DNA of 64,000 bases from Staphylotrichum longicolle (GCA_019096155.1 JAHCVI010000006.1:930001-994000); one strand, 5' to 3'; shown: positions 32,746-44,941, counted from the stretch's first letter. Notes: generated from the letters alone by a model not told the origin. A program made the numbers and translations.

Positions 32746-33416
32746 GGTGTTAGAAGCTCATCGCGGAGTGGAAGAATAGAGGTGGGGAGTGGTTGCTTGA
32801 CGTCGCCAAATGGTGAGGTCGGAGTTGGTGGCTTGTTGATGCCGTCAGGCCTCCCAGCTTGGGGCGGGTGTCAACAAACGGACCTTCGGTAAGTTCGGTT
32901 TGGGTCTCGTATTGGACAATCGCAGGTTGACTCTTGAGGTCGTCGGAAGATGTGGAAGGGGTCGGTACCTGACTAGGTTGTATGGAACTGCGAGTTCATT
33001 GTATCGCGAAAGGATAGGAGAAAAAAGAACGTGGGGGTTGGGAGAGGCAAACAGGGACGGAAATTGACGAGAGGGTTGCGCGGTGAAACGAGGATCTGAT
33101 GACAGGTGATTGTGGAGGAGTCGTGTGTCCCTTCGTATAACCCCGGACGGGAAGGCGCAGGACGTCGTGATCGTGGACTTACACACCAGGGCCCCTGCAC
33201 TCGCTCACTCGCTAATCTGGGCCAGGGTGTTCACGAATCGATCTGCAGGGCCCAGTCTTACAGTGCGGGAACCAACTGGAAGCTGCTGAGCTGATGAACA
33301 CGAGAGCCAAGAGCCGGAAAGCTTGAAATGCTGCATTGACTAGAATGCAAATCTGCATCACATTTCGACTTTCAAGAGGCTATTATTAGCTTCCAACTGT
33401 ATATCGAATTTGAGGA
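32746..33416. other. Intergenic, upstream of GT90
   Basis: Promoter region of the GT90 gene; no supported frame. Confidence 0.45.
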
Positions 33417-33515
33417 TTAGGGCAAACTGAAGATATAATCCTCCAGCTCCACAAAAGCCCTGTCAAGAACATCGTTGATGATGATTTTGTCGTGCACGCC
33501 CGTCTCACGGCCGAT
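33417..33515 (-). pseudogene. 3'-terminal fragment of guanylate kinase
   Basis: A short minus-strand frame reads TGVHDKIIINDVLDRAFVEL followed by EDYIFSLP and stop. This matches the C-terminal end of fungal guanylate kinase (family pattern G.HDKVIVNDDLDKAY..L..FI). A possible acceptor (GTGAG) precedes it, and GTATGT 80 bp upstream could be a donor, but no further guanylate kinase sequence (P-loop, GMP-binding loop) is seen in the 250 bases upstream. I read it as an orphan last exon or a relic. Confidence 0.5.
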
Positions 33516-33770
33516 TTAAGAGAGTGAGAAAACGTTGATCCTGTTCTCGAGAAGGAAGTGAAACTTGAGGTAAACATACCACGAGTCATGACGATCTATG
33601 TCGTGAGTGGATGCTGGTAGAAGGACACCGCGCCCGGTGGATATGAGTAGTACCAATAACATACAGTCTATCCCTGGTTTACCGTCTAACATCTACAACT
33701 ATCCTACAGTATAATACAGAAAGCCAGGTCCCAAACCAAACACCGAACCATGCAATGGGGATATACACTT

Positions 33771-35603
33771 TTACAACTCCACCGGCCCAGCGTTGCCCAA
33801 GACCTCCTCCCCGTCATCGGTCGAGAAATCCTCAATCGTCCGCGACACCAGCTCCGAGTAGTGCGGCCGAAACGGCCAGCGCATCCAGCCCTCCGCAATC
33901 TCGACCAGCTGCCGTTGGTTGAGCGTGCGCGTCGAAAGCTCGCCGATTCCCGTCATAGGCGAGCCGCCCACGCGGGGGTCAAATAGGCTCGGGCAGTTCG
34001 GCGCGACACCGTCGCCGGCGCCGGCGTAGATGGTGTCGAGCGACTTGGAGACGGGCTCGATGGACCGCCGGGTGAGGCCGCGCAGGATGAGGTCAAAGAA
34101 GTCGCCGCCGCGTGTCGAGTTGGGGCCCATGTCGCGCAGCACCGACGCCACCGCCTTGGGCTGGATGTCGAGCAGCGCACAGGCGACCTTGGGAAAGAAC
34201 TCGTCGGCCCGCGCCCGCAGCGGCTCGACGTAGCGGCGGTCCCAGTTCAGCACAGGCGGGTCCTGTCGGAGGAGGTGCAGGTTGTCGCGCTGGAGGAGGA
34301 TTTCGGCGCGCAGGCTGCTCTCGAGGTTCTTGACGTTGTTGCACCAGTCGTCGCATGCCTTGGTGGCTTTTTCTAACTTTTTCTCGTCCGAACCCGCGTC
34401 GATGTACGCCTGGATAGCGGCGTCGCGCTCGCGGATCAGGTCGACAACGGTACTCGAACGTCGGGCGGTGTATCCCCGCAAATACTCCAGAATCTTGAGA
34501 CGCCTGTGTTCTTTGGACCCTTTTTCGAACTTGCCGGCGGCGAAGTTGGCCTCGAGCGTTTGCAGCTCGGCCATGAAGGGCCGCTCGATCGAGTGCTTGG
34601 TGTCCATGGTGGCGTCGCTGTCCATTTTGGTGTACTCCAAAAACTCCTCCAGGTGGTGCGATTCTCGCCCCCGGGGAATCACGTATCCGGCCTGGCGCAT
34701 CCGTTCGAGCGTTGCTTTTGTGCTCTCAAAGTCTATGCTCTCGTCCCGGCGAAACCAGTGGCTGGGCCGTGCAGCGGCCGACTCTTCTCCGGCGCCGGCA
34801 ATCTCGCACACGTAGTCGGTTGCCATCTCCGCCTCGAATGCCATTTTCCTGCGCTGCTGCACGGTGCGCGGCAAGATGGAGCCCTTCTCCGAATCCGGCA
34901 ACCATATGAGCATGCGTACCAGGCCGTACTTGTGGAAGAGCGCGCCGGGGCGGATCGACGACATGAGCTGGAAGAGCACGAGCTGGGAGAGGCTGTCGAA
35001 GGTTCGGAATTTCCGCTTGGGGTACATGGACAGGTTCATCGTGACGAGAAGCGTGTCGTTCCGGGTCGGGGTCTCGTCGGCTCGGCACTTTCGCTCGACC
35101 TGGTGTGGCAGCACGGCCGGGTTCAGGATCTTGTTGAGCTGCTCCCAGACGATGCCGGATTCGGGCATCAGTTTCGTTCCAGGGCGCTTGAGCAGCGGGT
35201 CGAGAAACGGCCGGTAGAACTCTTCGTCGGGTTCCAGCAGGATGTGGGACCGGGGCTTGAGCACATCGTTGAGCTTCTGGCTCCAGACGCCGACGCCCGG
35301 GAAGATGTCGATCAGGTCACAGCCCTCGTGGCGGGCCAACGAGGGCTTGATGTATTCGAGAATGTCATTGCACAGCTCTTCGCCGACGATGTTGACGCGG
35401 TACTTGTCCGTGTTCTTCCCCTTGCGCCTCCCATAGCGCGATGCAACCCAGGCTCCGTCCTTGACGAGCTTGTGGGCGATGTCGTTCTGCGGCACCATTT
35501 CGGGTCTGGTTGTTCGGACGATGGTCCGCTGCGCCGGCGCCACTAGGCAGCGCCTCGCGCGCGAAAAGAGTGTCGTGCGCGCATGGCCGCGAGGTGCGAA
35601 CAT
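33771..35603 (-). CDS. mtf1: Mitochondrial transcription factor 1 (Mtf1)-like, rRNA dimethylase fold
   Basis: 610 residues, single exon. Fungal Mtf1/TFB-M proteins assist mitochondrial RNA polymerase at promoters and derive from rRNA adenine dimethylases. The Rossmann region reads CDLIDIFPGVGVWSQKLND, then SHILLEPDEEFYRPFLDPLL and TLLVTMNLSMYPKRKF. The NL-MYP motif replaces the catalytic N-x-P-[YF] of methyltransferases. The start at MFAPRGHARTTLFSRARR gives an Arg/Ser/Thr-rich, acid-free mitochondrial presequence; the frame is open to 35726. A long C-terminal extension (residues about 330-610) is typical of filamentous fungi. No frame defects. Confidence 0.8.
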   Translation of the reverse strand: MFAPRGHARTTLFSRARRCLVAPAQRTIVRTTRPEMVPQNDIAHKLVKDGAWVASRYGRRKGKNTDKYRVNIVGEELCNDILEYIKPSLARHEGCDLIDIFPGVGVWSQKLNDVLKPRSHILLEPDEEFYRPFLDPLLKRPGTKLMPESGIVWEQLNKILNPAVLPHQVERKCRADETPTRNDTLLVTMNLSMYPKRKFRTFDSLSQLVLFQLMSSIRPGALFHKYGLVRMLIWLPDSEKGSILPRTVQQRRKMAFEAEMATDYVCEIAGAGEESAAARPSHWFRRDESIDFESTKATLERMRQAGYVIPRGRESHHLEEFLEYTKMDSDATMDTKHSIERPFMAELQTLEANFAAGKFEKGSKEHRRLKILEYLRGYTARRSSTVVDLIRERDAAIQAYIDAGSDEKKLEKATKACDDWCNNVKNLESSLRAEILLQRDNLHLLRQDPPVLNWDRRYVEPLRARADEFFPKVACALLDIQPKAVASVLRDMGPNSTRGGDFFDLILRGLTRRSIEPVSKSLDTIYAGAGDGVAPNCPSLFDPRVGGSPMTGIGELSTRTLNQRQLVEIAEGWMRWPFRPHYSELVSRTIEDFSTDDGEEVLGNAGPVEL

Positions 35604-36094
35604 GAGGGCGAGCCAGGGGGAGGGATTGGAGGGCACACTCGGGAAGCAGGCGAGAGCAGCGCCGTCGCATTCAAAAAGAGTTCCAGCGCCCAGTTTTGCC
35701 GGCCGCGACCGCTTGAATTCATGCACATTGTTTGGGCTTATCGGGACGATAAGATAAGATAGAAGAAAGCCAAGGGTTGGGGTTAACGTTACTGACGATC
35801 GAGAAAGTTACCAACAACCAGGTTGCGAATTGGCATCACGGTCCCTTAAATTGGCAACAATCGTCCATGCTGCCTGAGCGTGCACTGCGAGCCAAAAACG
35901 AGTCTATGGGAGCTAACTAGACCCACTAAACAGAAACAAAAACCCAGAAATTCCCTCTCAGTCAACGCCGGGACACCCACAACCAACGAGGAACAATCGT
36001 GTATCGCCGTACCCAACCCATCCTAACCCACATCCTTGACTCCCTCTTGATTGAACAGTGAGACCCTTTTTTCTTTGATATTCACACAGCACCT
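35604..36094. other. Intergenic
   Basis: Upstream of the Mtf1-like gene and downstream of the second NLR. No gene seen. Confidence 0.5.
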
Positions 36095-39000
36095 CTAGCT
36101 CTTACACAGCCAACCCCACCTCCCCTTCCCCTCCCCCCACCCCGCCCTGCGCACCGGACTCAACAGCGACCCCCCCAGCACCGGCACCGGCAGCCTCAAC
36201 TCCTCAGGCAACCTAAACCTCGGCGTCCTTGGCACCCACTCCTCCCCTTCCCCCTCCCTCACCACGCCCACCCTCCCCACCGGCGAAACAACAACAACAT
36301 CCCCTCCCTCCATCACCCCCCTCCTCCTCCCGGCCTCCTTCCCACCCCTCTCCCTAGTCCCCTCCCGCCCGGCCTCCCTGCCCACCTTCCGCAGCACCCT
36401 CTCCAGCCGGTCCCCCCCGAACACGGGGCTCAGCAGCCCGCCCACCTTGTGCATCGCCAGGTGCTGCGCGACGATCACGTCCGGGTCGTAGGTGCCCAGC
36501 AGCGACGTCCAGCGCTTCCACAGGCGGAACCGCGCGCCGACAGCGCGCGCAGCAGGTCCTGCTGCGGCAGGAAGTAGCGGAAGGGCGAAGGGAGAGGAGG
36601 TGGTAGACCAGGTGCGTGACGGCGTACTGCAGGAAGGGGTACGAGGACATGATCAGGTGGCGCTGGGTGGAGACGGTCGGCGGGGGGGTGGTAGCTCTCG
36701 AGGATCGGGTGGGTGTCGAGTGTGAGGGCGGTTGCCGGGGTGGTGGTGGTGGTCGGGCTGGTAGGGGGAGGGGCCTTGCGGCGGCGTGGGGCGCCGTGGC
36801 CGAGGGACTCAAAGTCGCGCATGTTGAGGTAGGTGAGGCAGGCGCGGAGGAGGGTGAGGTGGGTGATGTCGAGGAAGGTTGCGAGCGGGAGGTGCGGCGG
36901 GATCGAGGGGTGGTTGGTCGCGAGGCAGGCGAAGCCGCGCCCCGAGAGGAAGAAGGTGTGCACCGAGGGGTGGAGGGGGTGGATGCGCTGCAGGCCGAGC
37001 GGCTCGGTGATGGTGGTGTGCGGAGTGTCGGACTTGAGCTCGAGGAGGCCGATGGAGCGGGCGCGGAGCCAGCGGTGGAACTGGTAGGGCGTGTCGGACG
37101 AGATTTCTGAGTTGCGGAGCTGGCGGAGCTCGCGCATGGAGAAGGGGCTGCCGATGTCGAGGGCCATGCGCGGGCCGAGCTGATTGTAGAGAGCAAAGGG
37201 ATCGGGCTCGGTGAGGCGGACGGCGAGGAAGAGGTCGTTGAGACGCATTGGTTCGGCTGCGAGCATCACCCACTGGAAGAGGATGAGAGACTCGGCCCGC
37301 TCCCGGTCGTTGAGGGTGGACAGCATCCACTCGTACAGTCCGTGCAAGTCGCCGGGGACCTCCTCCAGGGTGTACTCGATCATCTCCTGCGTTGCGCCCT
37401 CGATGATGGCGGCGTTGAGGATGTTTACCAAAATCTCCGCCCAGAGGAACACACCCCCTGACTTTTGCCCAATCCTCATGACCGTCCGGGTGCGCTCCTC
37501 CCACTCCGCAACAAAGTTCAGGTTAACATAGCATAAGATGTCATCGAGGTTGCGCAAGTGCATCGGGATGCTGATCACGTTTCCTTCTTCAATGATTTCC
37601 GGGTGATAGTCGCTCGCAACGCAGATGCTAAAGTCCGAGTTGTGCGCAAGACGTGATAAACGGCCGATGAGCTCATGGACATACGCCGGACAGGCATCGT
37701 CGGCAATCTCGACGAAGATGAACGTCCTCCTCGAGGGCGTTTCAATCTTCTGATCGACGTAGTAGTCGGCAAAGAACGAGACCACCTGCGCGTCGTCAAA
37801 TGCCTGCGGGTCACTTCGGGGTTGATTGTTGAGTGTCAGAAGCGCCTTTCGGAGGCGAGGATCGATTAGGAACAGCTGGGCCAAGAGACTGCGGTAGACG
37901 CCGGCTGGGCTCGCCTCGTTGCTGCCGGGCAAGGACGCTCGAGTGATGTCGTCGCCTTCGGCCACGCTCCAAACGAAGGACGCGCCCGCCGGGCCCCATT
38001 GCCTCTCAAGTTGCCTTCGCAGCGACTTCAACAGGATCGACTTGCCACAGCCTGAGCCTCCTCTGATCCACAGGATCTTGTGCTGATTTGGACCATTGCG
38101 GTGGTGCCAGGTCTGGAACTCGTGCATATCGTACAGCCAGAGGCAAGTCCCTGGGTAAGAGGCAGCTGGATGTGCTTCGGGCAGGGCAACTTGCGGCGCC
38201 GGAAGAAGCGCGGCAAGACATTCTGGAATGCGTCAGCGATTGCCTCACCAAATTTTTCGTGGCGACTCACCAGTTTCCTCAACGTTCAAGACGTGGCGCT
38301 GGAAACTATTAGCCTCTCGTGTTTGATTCCCAGCCCGATGTGTGCCACTTACCCCATCCTCCTCCGCCTTGACAAACGCAGCCAGAGCTCGAGCTAACGC
38401 GCGGTACCCAGGATCCTCGGCCGAGGCAAACCTGCAAATCCCATCGTGCAGCGCGCAAATGGTCTCGGCGTTCTCCCTCGGGTCCCCAATAAAGCTCGCA
38501 AGACGTCGTATCGTCTACTCCGCTGTCAGCAGACTCCCGACCTCTCTCCAGGTGTTGACAAACGCGCTCACCGTCTCAACCCGCAACTCCGCACTCTGCC
38601 AGCCCGCGACAACCGACTCCTGAAACGTCTTGACGCGGAAATTATACCCATTCCACAGCCTCGCAAACGCCTGCCGGCCCACCTCGGCCTCTCCCCCGTT
38701 CGCGCCGCACAGCTCCTGCAGCACGGGGTCCTCAGCGTCGCACCCGCGCAGCGTCGCGCTCGCCATGCTCCGAATCGCGTCGCCCAGCTTGCAGTGCTCG
38801 GTGCCGCGGTGCGGGCTGCCGAGGAAGACGACGGCGGACGTGGAGAGGAGGACCTCCTTGAGGGGCCCGTCGCGCTCGGCTTCGGCGAGGCGGAGGAGCT
38901 GGCGTCCGTTGAGTAAACCGTTAGCAAAGCAGCAAGATGACACAAATAACGCGAGCATATTGCTAGGGGGGTGGTGGGCGTTTGGTTTGCTCACGTACCT

Positions 39001-39808
39001 CCTTAACGAGCACCCCGCCCGTCGAATGCGCGACGAAGACGATCGGCCGCGCTCCCCCGCCAGCGCCGCCTCTCTCGGCGCGGGCGCTGGCCAGCTCGAC
39101 GAGCAGCTCCTCGGCGTGCGCGAAGATGTCGCCCTGCTGGCGCAGCGGCTTGCCGTCGCCGCCCACGAGCGTGTGGTAGCCCCAGACGAAAACCCTGGCA
39201 CTGGGGCATGATGTCGGGAGCAAGTCGAGCGGCCAGTAGGTGTCGGCTTCGACTTCGGGTTGCGGCAGCTGGGGGTAGCCGTATGGGGCTGTGGGTTGAG
39301 GGGAGTCGGTGGTGAGTTTGAGCTTCGTGGAGGGGGACTTGGCGGAGGGTTTTCGAAGAAGGGACTTTGATCTGCTTGGTGAGGACTGCTTGGCTGGTTC
39401 GAAGGTGTCGAGGTACAGACGGGAAGAGGATTTGGCAGAGTTCTTCCAGAGGAGGGTTCGTGATCGGCTGAGGGGGCGCTGCGCTTTGGCGAGGAGGGGT
39501 TCGGAGTTTGACCGTCGCAGTTGTGGCGTGGGCGGGAATTTGGTCAGTCGCCTCTTGATGCCGGGATAGGGGACGGTGAGCTTGGGGGTTGTTGGCGTCT
39601 GTTCTTGGTTCTCGCACTTCCATGATCGGACTGGATGCCCGCCGATGCCATGGACAAGGACAATGCTGTTGGCGTCACGTTAGAGGAGCGGGAACGGACA
39701 AGAACAGCAGACGGACGCTACTCACTCAACGGCTGGGTCTACGGGCCAGTCGGGCTCGTACAAGAGCGTGAGCCCGACCGACTTGATGCTGTCGACGTGG
39801 ACTTTCAT
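36095..39808 (-). pseudogene. Second NLR-like gene: SesB-like hydrolase plus NACHT, with frame breaks
   Basis: Exons 39726-39808, 38999-39665, 38353-38898, 38271-38298 and 38222 downwards; their phases agree. The N-terminal hydrolase has VGLTLLYEPDWP, IVLVHGIGGHPVRSW, VFVWGYHT, the nucleophile elbow FVAHSTGGVLVKE and VFLGSPHRGTEHC. The NACHT region has CLAALLPAP..HPAASYPGTCLWLYD, P-loop WIRGGSGCGKSILLKSL, Walker B-like FIFVEIADDA and CVASDYHPEI. A helical tail ends with KRWTSLLGTYDPDVIVAQHL and a basic, Gly-rich C terminus. No ANK, WD or TPR repeats are seen. An in-frame TAG lies at 38515-38517 (LLTAE[stop]TIRRLASF), and the last 500 codons change frame at least three times, one at a run of seven C. 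It may be a degenerate receptor or suffer sequence errors. Confidence 0.7.
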
Positions 39809-40990
39809 GGTGTTGCTGTCTAAAGAACACCACACCATGCACATTTCACAGAGACACGGTGATATTGCAGCGTCGCGTTGCAGACCAGGAAACATGGCAC
39901 AGGAACCAATTTAGAGGTACGGCCGCATCCATGTTGGCAGCAGGGCAAGTTTGACATGTGCAAGGGGCGCAGCTGGAAAATGTCCGACTGGAGATGGACG
40001 CTTGGCCCGGCCGGCCTTGGCCCGTCATCACATATCAACGGTATTATTATTAGCGTTGCCCGTGCCGCGCATCATGACGGCACGCAGCGTTGTAAGGCGT
40101 GGGTGAAACGCCGTTGGCCTGGCCGTCGTTCGCTCCACTCGGTTTTGCCTGTTGTCGAGGGGGGCTGGAAACGGGCCGGGGCGGCCAACTCGGCGACTGT
40201 GCCGTCCGTTGCCTCTCTCAGGCCATGAAGACCCGGCCACTATAACCGAACCGGCTGTTTCGCGGTGCTGGCAGCGGATGTTTGCTCCGTGCGTTGAGCT
40301 TGATGCAATGTGAGATCAAGCGTGCCTTGTTCGAGGGGGAAAGCAGAGAAAGTGGTTGACATGGCTGCTAGCAACGTTGCACTTTGTGTTCGACCTGGGG
40401 CAATTGGCGGGACGCGGTTGGATAACAGGAAACGGGAGCGGTCTGTCCGGAGGCTCGGTGAACGAACGGGCCGCAGCTCTGTGTGTAAGGCGTGGATATC
40501 TGAGTCGAGCACGACCACTCCTGTGGGTGTCGGCTTGCGGCCCGCCCACACCACCTGGATGCGATGTGCAATTAACAATCCTCGGAGCCAGAGGCGCGCA
40601 TTTGAGAGCGCACAGACCCGCCGAGTCAATACCGACAGTCAATCAAGTAAATACTGTCATTTGTGTTTAGAGCGAGCATAGCCAGGTGGCGGACACTGCT
40701 TTAGTTGTTTGTTCGAGGCTCAGGACGTCTGCTGGTAAGGTAGTTGGGAGATGCAGCATGGTTGGTTGCATGCATGCATGAAGTGGACTTTGGGGTGCAG
40801 CAGCGATGACAGATGACAGATGACAGCGACAGGCATGACAGAGCTGATTATATAAGAGGGACCCGCTTTTCATGGCGGGTGGCGTCCCCACTCTTCGCTG
40901 AGCATCTCGGCTCGTCTGCAGTTGCATCGTCAACCTGTCGGCGACCATCGACAACTGACTAAATGGCACGCGGAAGAAAACTCGCCTGAC
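39809..40990. other. Intergenic between divergent genes
   Basis: No supported coding frame except the short upstream ORF at 40963-40989. Small direct repeats: GCATGCATGCATG near 40767 and GATGACA (three copies) near 40807. Confidence 0.45.
40963..40989 (+). promoter_or_regulatory. Short upstream ORF in the leader of the 40991 gene
   Basis: An ATG at 40963 opens an eight-codon frame (MARGRKLA) whose TGA lies one base before the main ATG at 40991. Such tight stop-start spacing can lower or regulate translation of the main frame. This is an inference from position only. Confidence 0.4.
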
Positions 40991-41455
40991 ATGGCACTTG
41001 GTCGTCTGCTTTGGACGGTACTGCTCAGCGTTGAGGTATGTTGGTTGTATTTCTGCCTGGCCCCCCCCCAAAAGCGCCTTGCTGACATGTTCCAAGGACC
41101 GGTTCGTCAACCAAGTAAGCTCCCCGCGTCCGCCACCCACTCCCTGCCCGGCCCGTGGCTGACTCTTTGTTTCCGACAGCTCCTCCGCAGCCCAACCTTT
41201 CACCGAGGCGTCCGCCGAATCCATCGCACTGTCGAGGACCTCCGCTATGGCCGCGATCCAAGCGAGCCGCTGCGCCAGGGCGAGGCAACAGGTATGCGCG
41301 AGAGGCCCCGCACGATCACGTCCAGATGTTGACATGTCTTCCCTCTAGCTGAGCCTAAGAGAGCCGGGAACTTTTTGAAGTACTTCATCGACGAGCTCCG
41401 AAACCAAGCGCGCGGAAGACCGACCGAGCCGCCCCCGTCTCCGCCCAAGAAGTGA
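40991..41455 (+). CDS. Small conserved fungal protein, possibly Mrx7/DUF2696-like
   Basis: 93 residues from four exons: 40991-41035, 41097-41114 (18 nt), 41180-41291, 41349-41455. All junctions fit GT-AG with correct phase. Protein: MALGRLLWTVLLSVEDRFVN, then QLLRSPTFHRGVRRIHRTVE, DLRYGRDPSEPLRQGEAT, and ending GNFLKYFIDELRNQ..PPPSPPKK. The arrangement resembles fungal proteins of the MIOREX-component (Mrx7-type) group as I remember them, which would place it at mitochondria. This assignment is tentative. The 18-nt exon encodes only DRFVNQ. Confidence 0.6.
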
Positions 41456-43280
41456 ACCACGAAATGCTGGAGAGGGCATACGAGGATTCCAGCCCATCGC
41501 GAATGCACAAGTTTGGGTTGCGGAGGACTTTGGAGATATCCGCCTTGGGTTGCTGTGTTTGCTCTGAGAGAGCTTTCTGGCTCCTCCGCATGGGTGAGGG
41601 CCTAAGAGCCTGGGGCTTCACTGCCCACTGCTTGAAATCTTCCTCGTGTTCACGGCTATTGTTCCTCCAAGGCCTGAGACGGGAGTTCCAGACTGTCTGA
41701 GCCCTGTACTCACGGCGGGGGATTTCAGCCGGCGGGATGATCTTGTTTGGGATCTGAAGTTAATTGGGGGTTCTCTCATGGGACGTCTACCGGTGGCCAG
41801 TCATAGTCCTCGAAGTAGACTGCTCCGCGTAGGGACGTTATCTACTCTTATCGTTGCGATAATCACACGCCTGGATTGTAGTAACCCAGTGCTCTTTTTG
41901 TAGATAAGGAAACCCGTCCAAGTCAGCCACCGTTATCACGACCGAAAATGGAGGATATGAAAGAGGGATGAGAGGTGGACGAGAAGACCACCCTCTTGGG
42001 GCGATTCCGGGGCGTGACCCCAGGTAACGAAATCCCGAGACGTGAGAAGCCGCTGCCGGATACAGGTTTCTACCGAGGCTGGGCGCACTCTGATGGTGAT
42101 GGAGTAAGAGGCGTGGGAAAGAGGAGGAAGCAGCACCCTCACAATTCCCGCTTGGCAGCCATGAATCACTAGGTAGGCTCCTAGCCGACCAGCGACTGAC
42201 CGTGGACACCGACCAGCGTCAATTAAAAGGCCGTTCCAGTGGCCAGTACCGACAAACCCTCCATTACCCATGGGGAACTGAGACTGAGGCAGTGGTTCAC
42301 GCGACGCAGACTGATCAGCCACCTGCAAAACCACGCAGACTTCCCATATCAACCACTGCGCTTCAATGGATTCAGATACATGGAAAAGGTCGATGCCTTT
42401 GCGCCCCAGCTAGACTTTGCACTCTAGATCGCACTGTCCTGCTATGCCCAGCTCGACAGAGACAAATGTCCAAAACCTTGTGCCAAGGCCAATTGGGTCT
42501 GACCTTCGACTGGAGGTATCACACTCTGCTCCTTTGCCTCCATGATAAAAAACGAAAAGTGTTGAATGTTAGTTCTTTGTGTAGACATCGATAGAGCCCT
42601 TGTTCTCGGCCCCTCCTTCCTTGTCAAAGGTTTCAAAATGTCTCTCGTCGGTGTCCGATAAACGTCGGGCGCTATTGCATGCAGCACAGTGTTTGCCCAT
42701 TTCATTGCAGGAGGCACCAATTGGAGTTGCAGGTGAACATGGGTGATAGATGTGATCTGTCACATGTCACAGGATACATACTTCATGAACCATAAGGAGA
42801 GCACCGAGACCTGTCCACGATGCCACCCCTTTCACAGATGCTACAAACAGAACAGCAAGAGGGGAGAAACCGACCCCCGAGTCCGCGCGCTTGTGGTGCT
42901 GGCTGAGCCGTCGGGCAATACCAAATCCAGAAACTTCTGCTCCCCTCCCTGTTGCAGCTCTCTGCAGGTTGCCGCAACATTTGCATATCCCGACCCCGAT
43001 CAAGCCGCTCAGGGAAGGTTGGCGAGTGGGGTAGATCCGGACAGAAGGTCGCAGAGAGGGTACCTGAACAAAGGCAAGAGAGCCTTGACAATGGACCATC
43101 GAAACAGCAGACTCGGCTGGCATGGCATGTACCAAGGTCATTGGTTGGTTGGGACCCTGAACCGCGGGGGTCAAACACATGGCAGTGCATAAACGGTTGC
43201 AGTGCCCAGTCAGCCCCTACCCTCACATCCTCGCATGGGAAAGCAGAAGAGTCATTGTGCTGCTCCTAGAATCTTACAAG
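41456..43280. other. Intergenic, nothing supported
   Basis: About 1.8 kb between two plus-strand genes. Short open frames on both strands lack motifs and splice support. Confidence 0.45.
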
Positions 43281-44941
43281 ATGAAGCTCCTCAACAGCAC
43301 AACTGTAGTTGGAGCCATCGCCGCTCTTGTTCTCTACTTTGCCATCGGCCGCATTCGTGCCTGGGCCCGGCTTCGACACATTCCCGGGCCCCCGGACGCA
43401 GGATGGAGCATCTTCCGGCTGGCCCGCTGGCAATGTAGCGGCCGCATGTACAAACGTCTTCAGGAGCTCTCTCGACAATACGGTAAGAACTCCGTCCTGG
43501 GCCATATTTTACGTCCCATTGATACCCCTAGGCCCTGTGGCTCGCATCGCTCCAAACTGGATCATCGTCAGCGACCCCGCCGAGATCCGGCGCATCTGGT
43601 CCGTCCGCTCGGGCTACCACCGCGGCCCTTGGTACAAAGGCTTCCGCGTTGATCCCAGCACCGACTCCATCGTCACCGCCATGGACAACAACCAGCACCA
43701 GTCCCTCCGCAACGGCATCCTCAAGGCCTACCAGGGCCGCAACAGTGCCGCTCAAGAAGAGGTCGTCGACGCGCAAATCACCAAGTTCCTCGACCTGCTC
43801 GACACCAAATACACCTCTTCCCACGCCGCAGGCATCCGCCCCTTCGACATGGGCCACGGCATGCAGTTCCTCACCCACGACATGATGTCCACCATCGAGT
43901 TCAGCGCCCCTTCGGCTACCTCGACGCCGACGCCGACCCGCACAACATCATCTCGACCCTGGAAAAGACCATCGTCCCCTGCTCCCTCATGGCCTCCTCC
44001 CGCCCCTCCTCTCCCTCGTCTCCTCCCCGCTCCTCAAACCGCTCCTCCCCAAACCCACCGACCGCTCCGGCCTGGGCTACCTCCTGGGGCGCATCGAAGC
44101 CCATGTCAGCGCGCGCTACTCGCACAGCGACCCGGAGGTCCCGGACCCGGACGCGCGGCAGGCCGACTTCCTCCAGTCCTTCGTCGACTCACCGCTCACG
44201 CGCGCGCAGGTCTCGGCCGAGGCGCTGGTGCACTTCTTCGCGGGCGCCGACACCGTCGCCATCTGCCTGCGCACGGCCGTGTTCCTGCTCGCGTCGGCGC
44301 CCGCCGCGTACCGCCGCCTGCAGGACGAGATCGACCGGTCTGTCGTCGTCGTCGGAGGGGCGGGGAGCATCAGGGTCACGCGCCCCGTGGTCGCCGAGGC
44401 CGAGGTGCGCGCGCTGCCCTACCTGCAGGCGTGCATCCGCGAGACGCTGCGGCTGTGGCCGCCCATCATGAGCCTGATGGGCAAGGTGTCGGATGTCGCG
44501 GACGAGATCTGCGGGGTGCGCGTGCCCGCGGGGACGAGCGTGGGGATCGGGTGGTTTGGGGTGATGAGGGATGAGGGGGTGTTTGGGAGGAACGCGGACG
44601 CGTTTGAGCCGGCGAGGTGGCTGGAGGCGGAGGGGGAGAGGCTGGCGAGGATGGAGGCGACGCAGGGGTTGGCGTTCGCGGCCGGGACGAGGTGGGAGTG
44701 TCTTGGGAAGCGGATTGCGATGATGGAGGTGGGGAAGTGCTTGTTTGAGGTGAGTGGATGGGATGTGAGTGCTGACGTTGGGGTTGAAGGTTTACTGACC
44801 TGCGTGGGATAACAGCTCTTCCTTCGCTACGACTTTGCCATGACGGACCCGATTGAACCGTTTAAGCTGTTCCATGTCGCGGGTGTGTTGCATCAAAACA
44901 TGAAGGCCACAATCACGAAACGGGGGATCAACGAGATTTGA
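43281..44941 (+). CDS. Cytochrome P450, pisatin-demethylase-like, two frameshifts
   Basis: Exons 43281-43482, 43532-44749 and 44816-44941. N-terminal anchor (STTVVGAIAALVLYFAIG), proline hinge HIPGPP, then VARIAPNWIIVSDPAEIRRI and AMDNNQHQSLRNGILKAY, typical of the pisatin demethylase/benzoate 4-monooxygenase group. The I-helix is FFAGADTVAI, the ExxR is ETLR in ACIRETLRLWPP, and the haem loop is FAAGTRWECLGKRIAMME with its cysteine. Two one-base deletions in C-rich runs (near 43906 after IEFS, and near 44003 after MASSRP) put the middle 300 bases into other frames. Reading across them restores continuous P450 sequence. Substrate unknown; no biosynthetic neighbours. Confidence 0.82.

Noticed and set aside
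34506..35546. 346-codon plus-strand open frame
   Set aside because: It lies antisense to the well-supported Mtf1-like gene and is a shadow of GC-rich third codon positions; no domain.
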